Assembly (NCBI RefSeq): GCF_007744075.1
Contig: NZ_CP036266.1
Span: 3,519,748-3,583,747 of the forward strand
Direction of reading: 5' to 3'
DNA: 64,000 nt
DNA from: Gimesia chilikensis
GTDB lineage: Bacteria; Planctomycetota; Planctomycetia; Planctomycetales; Planctomycetaceae
This document shows, piece after piece, positions 44,530-53,460 of the stretch; positions within the stretch are counted from its first letter, which is position 1; each line of letters starts with the position of its first letter. The notes below the pieces were generated by a model. It was given only the letters and a program-made list of their open reading frames with translations. It made no database searches and was not told the origin of the DNA. The translations under genes and the position numbers were made by a program.

Positions 44530-44897
44530 TGTTATCACGCTGGTTTGAAGTACCCGTTGTCTGTAATGGGCGAGTTCTCAGGCCGGTGCTGGCAGTTGAG
44601 AGCGTGACTGATGAGGATCTGGCGGATCTTTGTATTCGAATGAATCTGATACTGGATTCGATTGAATATGAACGCTGTGAGGGGCGATTGATCAATCTGG
44701 ATATTTTTGATCCGGTGACTTCACTGCTCGATGAACTGAGAAGTGACAGAGATGTTCAATTGGAAGACTGGATTGAAACGATTAATACATTCGGCGAATA
44801 TTATCAGCTGGAAGACATGAATGTGATCGAGGTGACTCCCCGGGCAGTTGCCAATATCGAAACGGATGCAGCGCGGCTGGGCATCTTTTTAGGATGA
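44526..44897 (+). CDS. Hypothetical protein, 123 residues
   Basis: The ATG at 44526 overlaps the previous stop. The protein is acidic and mixed alpha/beta (VLAVESVTDEDLADLCIRMNLILDSIEYERCEGRLINLDIF, VIEVTPRAVANIETDAARLGIFLG). No signal peptide. Coupled translation with the preceding gene suggests the two products act together. No function is assigned. Confidence 0.65.
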   Translation: MMLSRWFEVPVVCNGRVLRPVLAVESVTDEDLADLCIRMNLILDSIEYERCEGRLINLDIFDPVTSLLDELRSDRDVQLEDWIETINTFGEYYQLEDMNVIEVTPRAVANIETDAARLGIFLG

Positions 44898-44971
44898 TCA
44901 ATTCTGTATGCCAATCACTCTGATTTGCTTTCTCATCAGCCTGACGAGACTGACATTGTTAGGATGCCGAT

Positions 44972-45277
44972 ATGGGTATTGATCTGCTGGATCTGATATT
45001 TAGGCTGGAGAACCGGTTCGGGATTAAAATCCCGCGTCAGCGAACGCATGACCTGCTTGAGCAGGGAAATACAGCTGACCCGCCTGACGGAGCATGGACA
45101 GACTTTCGTGTCTCTGACCTGGTTGCATTGGTCGAGTCCCTCGTAGCGGAGCAACATCCGGACATAGAACAGGACGTGTTTGCAGGCGTCCGTATGGAGA
45201 TTGTTGCCTGCCTGCAGGTCGAGGAACAGGACGTCACGCCGGAGGCCTGGCTGGTACGTGATCTGGGTATGGAGTGA
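44972..45277 (+). CDS. Acyl carrier protein-like protein with permuted layout
   Basis: A 101-residue protein. It begins MGIDLLDLIFRLENRFGIKIP, which is like the second half of an acyl carrier protein (DSLDxVEL...EExFgIxIP), followed by VSDLVALVESLV. It ends VEEQDVTPEAWLVRDLGME, which is like the first half of an ACP leading into the DSL motif. The order of halves is thus swapped, and the Ser that carries phosphopantetheine is Leu5 here. It may be a structural relative that no longer carries acyl chains. AGGA lies ten bases before the ATG. The adjoining genes give no pathway hint. Confidence 0.55.
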   Translation: MGIDLLDLIFRLENRFGIKIPRQRTHDLLEQGNTADPPDGAWTDFRVSDLVALVESLVAEQHPDIEQDVFAGVRMEIVACLQVEEQDVTPEAWLVRDLGME

Positions 45278-45284
45278 GCTGAAA

Positions 45285-45623
45285 TCAGGCTGTGTCGGAT
45301 TCAGAGAGTTCTTTGAGGGTGGCAATCACTGTCGGATCTTCCAGCGCTTCACACACTGCCTGATCGACAAGGGCAAAGGCGTACGGATGTGTGTAACCTG
45401 CTTCTTCTCCAGTGCTGATCAGGTACTCTCGCCATGCAGCAGGATTGTAGCCGAAGTCAGTTCCTGTGGATTTCTGTAACGAGCGGAGGCCATCCCGCAT
45501 GGCTCGTTTCCGGGCATTACCGCCGGTTGCTGGATCGAGCGATCGGCCTTTCCATTCGTAACCTACCAGTTGCAGTAGATAGATCTGGATCGGAACCACT
45601 CTGCCAAAATTACGAATCGTCAT
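45285..45623 (-). CDS. Hypothetical protein, 112 residues
   Basis: A soluble protein rich in Ala, Gly and aromatic residues: VPIQIYLLQLVGYEWKGRSLDPATGGNARKRAM, then STGTDFGYNPAAWREYLISTGEEAGYTHPYAF and a helical end (VDQAVCEALEDPTVIATLKEL). No signal peptide or metal motif is seen. It ends seven bases from the convergent ACP-like gene. No family is recognised. Confidence 0.6.
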   Translation of the reverse strand: MTIRNFGRVVPIQIYLLQLVGYEWKGRSLDPATGGNARKRAMRDGLRSLQKSTGTDFGYNPAAWREYLISTGEEAGYTHPYAFALVDQAVCEALEDPTVIATLKELSESDTA

Positions 45624-45667
45624 AGACTCATCAATGCCTGTAAAAGCCGATTGAATTGAGCAAGTGA

Positions 45668-46330
45668 TTATTTCTGCTTCTCACTGCAGGCATCGCCCAA
45701 TGCGGTCAACAGTGGCGTGAGTGTCTTCACATCGTCCAGTGGGTTCTTTGCATGGCCGGTACAGCGGAGTTTGAAGAAGGTGTTCGCGTGGGACCAGACA
45801 TAGGTGTCGGAGTTGACCTCACCCTGGTCAGTAGCAAGCTGGTAGCGGCACCAGAGTGCTTTTTGTGGTGAGTCACCCAGCGAGACGGTGCCGTGATCAG
45901 TTTCTGTCGCCGAGTTCCAGAGTCCAAGTTCGACTGCCTGTTCGATGCTGGCTTTGGCATGCTTCATTTCGTTTTGCACGGGCTCACTGTTGAGATTGTC
46001 GGGAATCTCTTTCAGGCCGCGCGTAAACTGATAGAAGGTTACCGTCATGCCACCCGCGTGATCGTAGGCCACTGAGAAGCCATGGTCGGAGGCCGGCAAG
46101 GCCCGGGGTGCGGAGCGTTTCCAGTCGGGCAGGTTCGGGAGTGGAAACACCGGGGGAGGCGGTTCGGCGCTGGCCGATTCCTGTTCCAGTTTCTGGATCT
46201 CCTGCATGATTGCCTGGTTGGTGGCTTCCTGTTGTGGCGTGGGCCCCGGAACATTCGTATTTTCCTGGTCCCGGCACCCGGTGAAACAGATAAGTAGTAG
46301 CAGAAATGGGATCTGTCTGGCGTTCCGCAT
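45668..46330 (-). CDS. Putative lipoprotein, 220 residues
   Basis: The signal MRNARQIPFLLLLICFTGCR has a lipobox at FTGC. It is followed by a Gln/Glu-rich helix (QQEATNQAIMQEIQKLEQES), a Pro-rich stretch, and a beta-rich domain (FSVAYDHAGGMTVTFYQFT, KALWCRYQLATDQGEVNSDTYVWSHANTFFKLRCTG). GCGGAG precedes ATG 46330; the frame is open for 68 further codons upstream but those overlap the promoter of the sigma factor gene. No named family. Confidence 0.7.
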   Translation of the reverse strand: MRNARQIPFLLLLICFTGCRDQENTNVPGPTPQQEATNQAIMQEIQKLEQESASAEPPPPVFPLPNLPDWKRSAPRALPASDHGFSVAYDHAGGMTVTFYQFTRGLKEIPDNLNSEPVQNEMKHAKASIEQAVELGLWNSATETDHGTVSLGDSPQKALWCRYQLATDQGEVNSDTYVWSHANTFFKLRCTGHAKNPLDDVKTLTPLLTALGDACSEKQK

Positions 46331-46520
46331 GATGTCTCCGCAGCGAAGATTTTGAGGTTTGTGAATCAGGAGACAGTATTGTAACATGGGGTGATCTGTT
46401 GTCGAGTGTGGACCCTGGGAGCGAGAATCCATTGCGAGTTGTCTGAAATGACTGGTGTGCCTGTCCTCCACCCGTAAAGCAAAGTCTGGATGCCTCCCAA
46501 TCTGAAAGTTCGAGTCTGCG

Positions 46521-47093
46521 ATGTCTGAATTCACCGAAATGATGCGTGCCGTTCAGGCGGGAGACCGTGAGTCAGCTGAAAAAATGCTGCCCCGAGTCTA
46601 CGACGAACTCCGTAAGCTGGCTGCAGGATATCTGGCGAATGAGCCGACAGGACATGCGCGTCAGGCCACTTCCCTCGTCCATGAAGCGTATCTGCGGCTG
46701 ATCGGGAATGACGAGGATTGGAATGGTGAAGGACATTTTTTCGGGGCCGCCGCAATCGCGATTCGCCGTATTCTGGTTGAAAATGCACGAGCCCGCCGAA
46801 GTCTCAAGCGTGGTGGAAATGCAGTTCGTCTAGATCTGGAGGAGGTGCTGCCTTCCACATTGCCTGAACCCGTAGAAGATCTGATTGCGCTGGACGAAGC
46901 CCTCGACAGGCTCTCTACAGTAGACTCCCGGGCCACGGAATTAGTGCAACTGCTTTATTTTTCTGGTCTTACACTAAGTCAGGCAGCAGAGGTGATGGGG
47001 GTTTCTCCCCGCACAGCTGATCGATTATGGGCCTATGCCAAAGCCTGGCTACGGAGAGAAATGCGGAGAAATTCAGAAAAATCTGAGATTTGA
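46521..47093 (+). CDS. ECF-type RNA polymerase sigma factor
   Basis: A 190-residue sigma factor with region 2 (EKMLPRVYDELRKLAAGYLANE, then ATSLVHEAYLRLIGNDE) and region 4 (LSTVDSRATELVQLLYFSGLTLSQAAEVMGVSPRTADRLWAYAKAWLRREM). The ATSLVHEAYLRL motif and RRILVENARARRSLKRGG belong to the ECF-like subgroup that is greatly expanded in planctomycetes and is often found beside Ser/Thr kinase genes, as here (48112). A phosphorylation-controlled sigma is therefore likely. It is divergent from the lipoprotein gene at 46330. Confidence 0.92.
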   Translation: MSEFTEMMRAVQAGDRESAEKMLPRVYDELRKLAAGYLANEPTGHARQATSLVHEAYLRLIGNDEDWNGEGHFFGAAAIAIRRILVENARARRSLKRGGNAVRLDLEEVLPSTLPEPVEDLIALDEALDRLSTVDSRATELVQLLYFSGLTLSQAAEVMGVSPRTADRLWAYAKAWLRREMRRNSEKSEI

Positions 47094-47206
47094 TGACGTC
47101 CTCTGCTGCTGGTTTTCGCACTGAGGGGTAGCGAGGTTCAAAGAGGGCCATTGGGATCCACTTTGTTCTGTTTTACAGACTCCCCCCTGTTGCATGAGGT
47201 CGAATC

Positions 47207-48073
47207 GTGTCTTTGAAAACCAGAAATCTGATCTGTCTGTTGTTCCTGGTTCTGAATGTTACGGCTTTACAGGCTGCCGATTATTTCAGACAAATACCCC
47301 GTCAAGCAGCGAAGACGGGGGCCCGCTGGAATGGCAAAACGCAGAACGGTAAAGCCGATTCGCAGGTTACCACCCTGCCCTCCTCAAGTGAAAAGTCGGG
47401 GCATGTGCAACGGGCTAATTTTCCAAGTCAAAATCGGAGTAAGGTGATTATTATCCTGGCTAAAGCGGGGCCCGGTCAGGGGAAGCCAGAGCTGGATGCT
47501 GCCCGGGAAGAGTTTCAGGAGCGGGTTGAGACTGCCATGAAGGCGATCAACGAACTGTTTGACAAACAGAAGGCAATTGCCATCAAACAGGGGAATACAC
47601 ATGCTGCCGATTTGATTGAACGTCAACGCAGACGGTTTAAGGAGAAACGGGTTTTACCCTCGGTCATCAATACCACTCACTTCGAAAAAGAGATGGTCGT
47701 AGCGGTGACGGCGATGCAGAAAGCCTACCAGCATGAAATCGCGGAGTGTGCACGGAATGGAAATCAGGCGAAGGCATCCCTGCTGAAGACGAAGGCCCAT
47801 AATGAGCTGTCTCCCTGCGTATTTGACGGGCGGCGCAGATACGTTCGCGGGGGGGGCGGGATATTCACAATCCAGGCGGATCAAAGCTGGCTGGAAGTCA
47901 AAAATCGGGGCAAGAATCATGTTCGCTTTACTGAAGTAGCCCGCAAGCCGGATTACATCGAGTTAAAAGACAATACAACAGACACGCGACTCCGATTATA
48001 TCATGACCGGGTTTCACTGAAACACGGTTATTATCCCTGGCGTCACTTCAAAAATGGTCGGTGGGCAAACTAG
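47207..48073 (+). CDS. Secreted hypothetical protein, 288 residues
   Basis: GTG 47207 follows TGAGGTC. The product has a signal peptide (LKTRNLICLLFLVLNVTALQA). A coiled-coil-like helical middle (LDAAREEFQERVETAMKAINELFDKQKAIAIKQGNTHAADLIERQRRRFKE) is followed by a beta-rich C-terminal domain (VFDGRRRYVRGGGGIFTIQADQSWLEVKNRGKNHVRFTEV). It is basic overall. It lies between the sigma factor and the kinase, all on one strand with gaps of 113 and 38 bases, so the three may form one unit. No family is recognised. Confidence 0.7.
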   Translation: MSLKTRNLICLLFLVLNVTALQAADYFRQIPRQAAKTGARWNGKTQNGKADSQVTTLPSSSEKSGHVQRANFPSQNRSKVIIILAKAGPGQGKPELDAAREEFQERVETAMKAINELFDKQKAIAIKQGNTHAADLIERQRRRFKEKRVLPSVINTTHFEKEMVVAVTAMQKAYQHEIAECARNGNQAKASLLKTKAHNELSPCVFDGRRRYVRGGGGIFTIQADQSWLEVKNRGKNHVRFTEVARKPDYIELKDNTTDTRLRLYHDRVSLKHGYYPWRHFKNGRWAN

Positions 48074-48111
48074 AATTTTAAGCGGTTCACTTCTTCTGAG
48101 AAAAGTCTTAT

Positions 48112-51090
48112 ATGAACGAACAGGAAATCTTTATGGCCGCGCTGGAGATTGAAGATCTTCAGCAGCGGGCGGCTTACCTCGATCAGGTGTGCGGCGAAGA
48201 TCGTCTGTTGCGGGAACAGGTGGCTGCCTTGCTGAATGAGACGGAACAGTCAGGCGAATTTCTCGGTGTCCCTGTGCTGGAGCAGATGCGGCGGTCGAGC
48301 GAAGCAACACGCGTCGCGGGGGAAGATACGGGGGCTCAGCCTGGACTGGATGATCTCGACCTCGGATTTCTGCAGCCGGCAACGGATGCTGGATCACTGG
48401 GAGTACTGGGGCACTATGATATTCAGGAGCTGATTGGCCGAGGGGGCTGTGGTATCGTCTTTAAGGCGTTTGACCAGCGCCTGCATCGGATTGTCGCCAT
48501 CAAGGTGATGACCCCGGCCATGGCGGCGACTTCTCCTGCTCGCAAGCGGTTTTTGCGCGAGGCGCGGGCTACTGCGGCCATACGGCATGCGAACGTCGTT
48601 AATATTTACGCGGTCGAGGAAGCCCCCCTGCCTTTTCTGGTGATGGAATACATTGACGGTAAGACACTGCAACAGATGATTGATGACAATGGGCCGCTCG
48701 ATCTGACTACCATCGTGAAGTATGGGCGGATGATCGCAGATGGTCTTGAAGCAGCCCATTTACAGGGATTAATTCACCGGGATATTAAACCGGGGAATAT
48801 CCTGATCGAGTCCGGAACGGGACGCGTCAAAATTACCGACTTCGGTCTGGCACGCGCTGCAGATGATGCGAGCCGGTCTCAGAGCGGTATCATCGCGGGT
48901 ACGCCGATGTATATGTCGCCCGAGCAGGTTCAAGGGCTCAAGCTGGACCGGAAGAGTGACCTGTTCAGCCTGGGGAGTGTTTTATATGTGATGTGTTCCG
49001 GACGCCCTCCTTTCCGCGCCCCGTCGACTCTGGCTGTGCTGAAGCGGGTCGTGGATGAGGAGCCCCGGAGTATCCAGGAAATCATTCCTGAAGTGCCGGA
49101 CTGGCTGGTTGCCATCATTCGTCAACTGCACGAAAAAGACCCTGATAATCGGTTCCAGTCTGCACGGGACGTTGCCGAGCAGTTAGCCGGAGGTGCGGAA
49201 GCAGCTGTGCCGATGCGTCAAACCAGGGATGAGTCGACATCAGCGAAATCAAAAAATCTGAGGCAGAATCGGTTATCGTGGATGAAGGCTGCGGGGATCC
49301 TGATCGTGCTTTTATCGAGTTTTGGCTTTACGGAAGCAACCGGCATCACCCGCTTGAACAGTACAGTAATCCGCTATTTGTCACCCGAAGGGACTCTGGT
49401 GATTGAAGTCGAAGATCCCGGTGTGAGTGTTTCCATCGACGGTCAGGAACTGGTAATTAAGGGGACTGGAGTCGAAGAGCTTCGACTGAAACCGGGACAG
49501 TATCAGTTCGAGGCTACAAAAGACGGAGAAGTTCTGAAGAGAGAGCTGGTAACTGTTTCACGCGATGGGCGCGAAGTGGTTCGTGTCAGTCGGGAGGTGC
49601 CACGATCGGCAGCCCCCACCACGAAAAGTGCAACTGAGGTTTCACTTCCCGATCAGTTTGAGAATCAGCTTGGAATGAACTTCATCAAAGTCCCGGCCGG
49701 GAGTGCGTATCTTGGTGGCAATGGAGGACTGGCAGGTTGGGAGCATGTGAGCTTCTCACAAGATATTTATATGGGAGCTTGTGAGGTAACACAGCGGGAA
49801 TGGCTGGCTGTGGTGGGTAAGAATCACAGCCACTTTTCTGCTGAGGGAGCAGGTAAAGCAGCGATTGCGTCGCTTTCAGTAGAACAACAGGGGGATCTAC
49901 CTGTCGAGAGCGTCTCCTGTTTCGATATTCAGCATTTTGTCGATGTACTGAATGATAAATATGTGGATCAGGGATGGATCTACCGCCTGCCAACCCGGCT
50001 TGAATGGGAATATGCATGTCGGGGAGGACCACGGGGTACTTATTCAAACGGCAGTCATGACTTCTATCTGAATAAGCCCGTCGATCAACTCTTAACGGGA
50101 GAAGCCAATATCGATTTCGGTCTGAATCGGACTCAGGAAGTGGGATATTATTCGGCAAATCGACTCGGTCTATATGATATGCATGGGAATGTATCGGAAT
50201 GGTGCCTGGGAGTAAAAACTCCCGAGGGACAGCAGGAATATGTGCAATGTGGTGGGAGTTGGCAGCAACGTTCGAATCGGTGCCGCGCAATTGATTATCG
50301 AAAGGAACCTCCAGGCCTCGTTTCGATCAAGGCGGGATTTCGTCTGGTTCGAGTGCGTGCAGATATGCCTCCACCGGATATTCGCATTGAAATTCCACCA
50401 GAACAACGCTCGTCATTAGAATGGGTGGTTTTACATGGAGGGAATGTTACGGTTTTTGTCGGTGACCAGCGAGTTAAAGTCGGTCCAGGCGGTACTTTGC
50501 CTGAAGACATCACTTATCTACATGCAGTCGATTTGAAAGGAATCCGTTTGCTGAATGCTGAAAATGTGGAGAATTTACGAAATACTCCCTGGGTTCGGAA
50601 TGCGGTCTTTGTCGGGGCTTCTGTTGACGATCTGGTATTTGCCAGACTGATGTCCTTTCCCGGGATTACTTACCTGTCAAATTTGAATGCAGAGGGGGCT
50701 TCAATTTCCGATCAGGCTGTCACTGAGTTACGGCATCTGACCGATCATTTCTTTGGATTGATCCTGTCTGAGACGAAGATATCAGCTGAGGGGCTGAAGC
50801 AGATGCGTTATTTGAGCAATCACGGTGTACTCCTGAAGGAATGCAAGAATATCGACGACGCAGCTTGCCGCGTACTGGCTGAGACGCCTCGCTGGGTCTG
50901 GCTGGGGCTTAGTGGGACTCGAGTTACCGATGCCGGCCTTGAAGAATTACATGTCTGTAAAAAACTGGTCGCAATCGATGTCGCGCGTTGCCCCGTCACA
51001 GAAGGAGGCGTCCGCAAACTGGCGGCTGCGCTGCCCCGCTGTCGCATCGAGTGGGACGGTGGTTTTATCGAACCTGTCTCGGGGAAGTGA
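48112..51090 (+). CDS. Ser/Thr protein kinase with PEGA-like, FGE-sulfatase and leucine-rich domains
   Basis: A 992-residue protein. Residues 1-60 are the helical leader common to planctomycete kinases (EIFMAALEIEDLQQRAAYLDQVCG). The kinase (101-360) is complete: GRGGCG at 109-114, Lys131, HRDIKPGN with Asp224, DFG Asp243, GTPMYMSPE. One membrane helix lies at 391-409. Outside it is a PEGA-like beta domain (VSVSIDGQELVIKGTGVEELRLKPGQYQFEA) and a formylglycine-generating-enzyme-type domain (about 520-755; NFIKVPAGSAYLGG, YRLPTRLEWEYACRGG, YDMHGNVSEWC). The last 190 residues have leucine-rich-like units (VTDAGLEELHVCKKLVAIDV). The outer part may sense a ligand and control the kinase. The nearby sigma factor is a candidate target. 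Confidence 0.9.
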   Translation: MNEQEIFMAALEIEDLQQRAAYLDQVCGEDRLLREQVAALLNETEQSGEFLGVPVLEQMRRSSEATRVAGEDTGAQPGLDDLDLGFLQPATDAGSLGVLGHYDIQELIGRGGCGIVFKAFDQRLHRIVAIKVMTPAMAATSPARKRFLREARATAAIRHANVVNIYAVEEAPLPFLVMEYIDGKTLQQMIDDNGPLDLTTIVKYGRMIADGLEAAHLQGLIHRDIKPGNILIESGTGRVKITDFGLARAADDASRSQSGIIAGTPMYMSPEQVQGLKLDRKSDLFSLGSVLYVMCSGRPPFRAPSTLAVLKRVVDEEPRSIQEIIPEVPDWLVAIIRQLHEKDPDNRFQSARDVAEQLAGGAEAAVPMRQTRDESTSAKSKNLRQNRLSWMKAAGILIVLLSSFGFTEATGITRLNSTVIRYLSPEGTLVIEVEDPGVSVSIDGQELVIKGTGVEELRLKPGQYQFEATKDGEVLKRELVTVSRDGREVVRVSREVPRSAAPTTKSATEVSLPDQFENQLGMNFIKVPAGSAYLGGNGGLAGWEHVSFSQDIYMGACEVTQREWLAVVGKNHSHFSAEGAGKAAIASLSVEQQGDLPVESVSCFDIQHFVDVLNDKYVDQGWIYRLPTRLEWEYACRGGPRGTYSNGSHDFYLNKPVDQLLTGEANIDFGLNRTQEVGYYSANRLGLYDMHGNVSEWCLGVKTPEGQQEYVQCGGSWQQRSNRCRAIDYRKEPPGLVSIKAGFRLVRVRADMPPPDIRIEIPPEQRSSLEWVVLHGGNVTVFVGDQRVKVGPGGTLPEDITYLHAVDLKGIRLLNAENVENLRNTPWVRNAVFVGASVDDLVFARLMSFPGITYLSNLNAEGASISDQAVTELRHLTDHFFGLILSETKISAEGLKQMRYLSNHGVLLKECKNIDDAACRVLAETPRWVWLGLSGTRVTDAGLEELHVCKKLVAIDVARCPVTEGGVRKLAAALPRCRIEWDGGFIEPVSGK

Positions 51091-51184
51091 TTTCGGTTTC
51101 CGCCTGATGAGAGACGCGGTAGAATGGCCCGACAGAGTCACAGTTAGCAGATTGACTTCTATCTGAGATAAGTGAAGACCGGCC

Positions 51185-51970
51185 ATGAAGCTGAGAGAGA
51201 CAATGCTGATTTCCAGACGGACGATGCTGGCGCTGGCTGCCGGTTCGATGATCAGCGGCTGTAAGCCGGTTGATCAGGAGGCCGCGCTTGAGTTGAGCTC
51301 AACTGAAAAGGTGGAAACGCCCCCGGAAACCGTTAATGGGTGTCACCTGGTGCCGGAACGTCTCAAGCCGTTTGACCCCTGTATGATGTGCTGTGGTCCT
51401 GAATTTCCGCGAGACGAATGGAATCATAGCACCCTGCACCCGCACCTGGCTGTTTACTCCTGTGGTTGTCTCTTTGTGCCGGGCAGACCGAATGTGCACG
51501 AACATGATCCAGAGGAGATCGTATTGTGTGAAAAACTGTCGGCAGCGATGGCTTCCATTCTTAAAGGTGTGTCGGTGAATTATTCAGAAGGTTCCAGCAC
51601 CTTTGATCCCTTTTTTGTGACCATCAATGGCGGAGTGGAAAAGCCGACGCGGATTACCGCCTCCCTGATTCGCACCGCTTTCAATGGGGCGATCTATCCC
51701 CAGGCTAAAATTCAGAGTTCCGTGCTGCAGGAATACAGCCTGCTGTGGGAAAGTTTTGTCGCCGAAGATGCCGCCTGGCTTGCCCAGTGGCGGAAACTGG
51801 TTGCCTGGTGTGAACGCACGGAACAGATCCACTCCCCCGTATTCGTGGCAGTGGGAGATGGCGATAAAATGAGTGATAGGAATTTCGGGTGTGTGTTCCC
51901 GCGGCTTGTGGTGGGGTTGACTGAGGCCGGTAGTCTGGTGGGGGTGATGGCCCATTCGGTACAGACTTAA
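51185..51970 (+). CDS. Tat-type lipoprotein of unknown function
   Basis: A 261-residue protein. The N-terminus has a twin-arginine-like start (ISRRTMLALAAGSMISGCK) ending in a lipobox, so export by the Tat route and lipid anchoring are likely. The mature part is Cys-rich at the start (CHLVPERLKPFDPCMMCCGP, SCGCLFVP) with His residues between, which could bind metal. No further family is recognised. ATG 51185 is used; ATG 51203, behind GAGAGAGACA, is also possible and would put the twin Arg very near the start. Confidence 0.7.
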   Translation: MKLRETMLISRRTMLALAAGSMISGCKPVDQEAALELSSTEKVETPPETVNGCHLVPERLKPFDPCMMCCGPEFPRDEWNHSTLHPHLAVYSCGCLFVPGRPNVHEHDPEEIVLCEKLSAAMASILKGVSVNYSEGSSTFDPFFVTINGGVEKPTRITASLIRTAFNGAIYPQAKIQSSVLQEYSLLWESFVAEDAAWLAQWRKLVAWCERTEQIHSPVFVAVGDGDKMSDRNFGCVFPRLVVGLTEAGSLVGVMAHSVQT

Positions 51971-52047
51971 TTGAGGGGGAACTGTCGGTTTATTATTTAG
52001 CGTACTTCCAGATGCATTTATATGTACCTTGATCTGTGAGATAACCA

Positions 52048-52413
52048 ATGGACAAAGCGAATCTATTACCCGAGTTTCGAGTCTCTCTGGAGCGTGTGAA
52101 AGAAGGAGAAGAGGCTTATCCGAAGGGGGAAGATATACCACATTATGAATACCAGGGACAGCGGACCAAGCTGGGAGGCAGTCCTGACTGGATACAGGGG
52201 AATGAAGAGGAATGGCCGGGCTGTCCCCATTGTAAGAACAAGATGCGATTCGTGGCACAGATCGACTCTGTCGAACACGACTGGAATTCGAATCCTCATC
52301 GTGTTGACAGCTTATCTGAGGATCAGAAATGGATGTTTGGCGATGTGGGGATGATTTTTGTCTTTTTCTGCTTTGAATGTCTGGAGACAATCTCGGTCTT
52401 TGAATGTGGTTAG
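52048..52413 (+). CDS. DUF1963-like protein with zinc ribbon
   Basis: A 121-residue protein with YQGQRTKLGGSPDWIQ, which is the KxGGxPxWxQ signature of DUF1963/YwqG proteins, followed by CPHCKNKMRFVAQID and a later CFEC. The two Cys pairs suggest one zinc site. DUF1963 proteins occur in bacterial toxin-immunity arrays. The next gene starts nine bases on. Assignment is from the motif only. Confidence 0.65.
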   Translation: MDKANLLPEFRVSLERVKEGEEAYPKGEDIPHYEYQGQRTKLGGSPDWIQGNEEEWPGCPHCKNKMRFVAQIDSVEHDWNSNPHRVDSLSEDQKWMFGDVGMIFVFFCFECLETISVFECG

Positions 52414-52421
52414 GATTGTAA

Positions 52422-52844
52422 ATGAGCATAGAAGCATTCATCTGGAACTATCGTGATGGCGAGCCGATCGGCTTTGATTATGCGACAGTATGCGAAATAC
52501 TTTCAACTGACCAGACCGAGTCCCTGGATCAGTACGGCTGTCTGCGGGTCTGGTTTCAGGAGCCCGATGATGTGGTCGATATCTATCTGGGTGGGAAAGA
52601 AGCGGCTGAAAGCGGCGATGTCGCTGGGATCATGGTCGCCCGGCCGATCCGGCATCCCGCATTTCTGGAACGGCTGTTTCAAGTGCTGCAGTTGGGTGAT
52701 GTGATGCTGTTTTACTCCGATGAAACGACGCCGGTTTTCCGCAGTGGTGCGGATGCGGGACAATACCCGGCTGATCTGCTGGCACAACTGGGGGAGCCCC
52801 GCTACGTCAATGCACCAGAGGAACTGGTTCAACAGGAACCATAA
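52422..52844 (+). CDS. Hypothetical protein, 140 residues
   Basis: A soluble protein beginning SIEAFIWNYRDGEPIGFDYATVCEIL, then LRVWFQEPDDVVDIYLGG and VAGIMVARPIRHPAFLERLFQVLQLGDVMLFYSDETTPVF. The mixed alpha/beta pattern resembles small immunity proteins, but no named family is assigned. TAGGA lies eight bases before the ATG. It follows the DUF1963-like gene closely and may be co-translated. Confidence 0.65.
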   Translation: MSIEAFIWNYRDGEPIGFDYATVCEILSTDQTESLDQYGCLRVWFQEPDDVVDIYLGGKEAAESGDVAGIMVARPIRHPAFLERLFQVLQLGDVMLFYSDETTPVFRSGADAGQYPADLLAQLGEPRYVNAPEELVQQEP

Positions 52845-52878
52845 AGTGCGAGCGGCTAGTCCAGTCGCTGTTGCGCGT

Positions 52879-53214
52879 TCAATGTGAGACAGTCTGGGAG
52901 AACAGATTGATCACGAGAACTCCGGCGATAATCAGTGCCAGTCCCAGAATGGCGGGCAAATCCAGTTTCTGCTTGAAGAGAATCAGGCCAACACAGGAGA
53001 TGAGCACGATGCCCACGCCGCTCCAGATGGCATAAGCGATACCGACGGGGATCATCTTCAAAGCCAGGGAGAGAAAATAGAAGGCGCTCAGATAGGTGAC
53101 CACCGTGATTGTGGTGGGGACCGGGCGTGTGAACTGCTGCGAAGCCTGCAGTGCAGACGTGCCGATCACTTCCAGCACGATTGCCACTCCCAGAGCCAGA
53201 TAACTGGTTAACAT
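52879..53214 (-). CDS. Small multidrug resistance (SMR) efflux protein
   Basis: A 111-residue inner-membrane protein with four helices, the normal SMR size. Glu15 in LGVAIVLEVIGTSALQAS is the proton and substrate site, and YAIWSGVGIVLIS and PAILGLALIIAGVLVINL are typical of EmrE-type members. It should export cationic drugs or similar amines by proton exchange as a dimer. A guanidine riboswitch was looked for upstream and not found. The gene is convergent with its left neighbour. Confidence 0.92.
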   Translation of the reverse strand: MLTSYLALGVAIVLEVIGTSALQASQQFTRPVPTTITVVTYLSAFYFLSLALKMIPVGIAYAIWSGVGIVLISCVGLILFKQKLDLPAILGLALIIAGVLVINLFSQTVSH

Positions 53215-53460
53215 GATTTGCAGTACTCCGGTGCTGGTTTTGTCTTATAGAATGAGACGTATGGTGGCTGCGGCCACACAGACGTGTTACAAGATATCGA
53301 TTGATGTATTAGTGTCAACGCTGACCTGTGTTTCATTCCGACAATCTCGAAACAGGTCCCCCCTGGGGGGATTGAGTTGCTTATGTACGAACTAAATTGG
53401 GCAGTTGACTGTCAGTTCTATTATATAATAATCGTGACGTCTCTCAGAGGAGTAGTAGGC

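Noticed and set aside
38087..46330. Integrated mobile island at tRNA-Phe
   Set aside because: The accessory block starts right after a tRNA, but no integrase gene and no second copy of the tRNA 3' end was found.
53215..53340. Guanidine riboswitch upstream of the SMR gene
   Set aside because: SMR genes often have one, but neither the ykkC core nor paired ACGR-loop hairpins are present.
53357..53371. TCCCCCC-T-GGGGGGA inverted repeat
   Set aside because: Perfect but of very simple composition; no T tract and no clear target gene.
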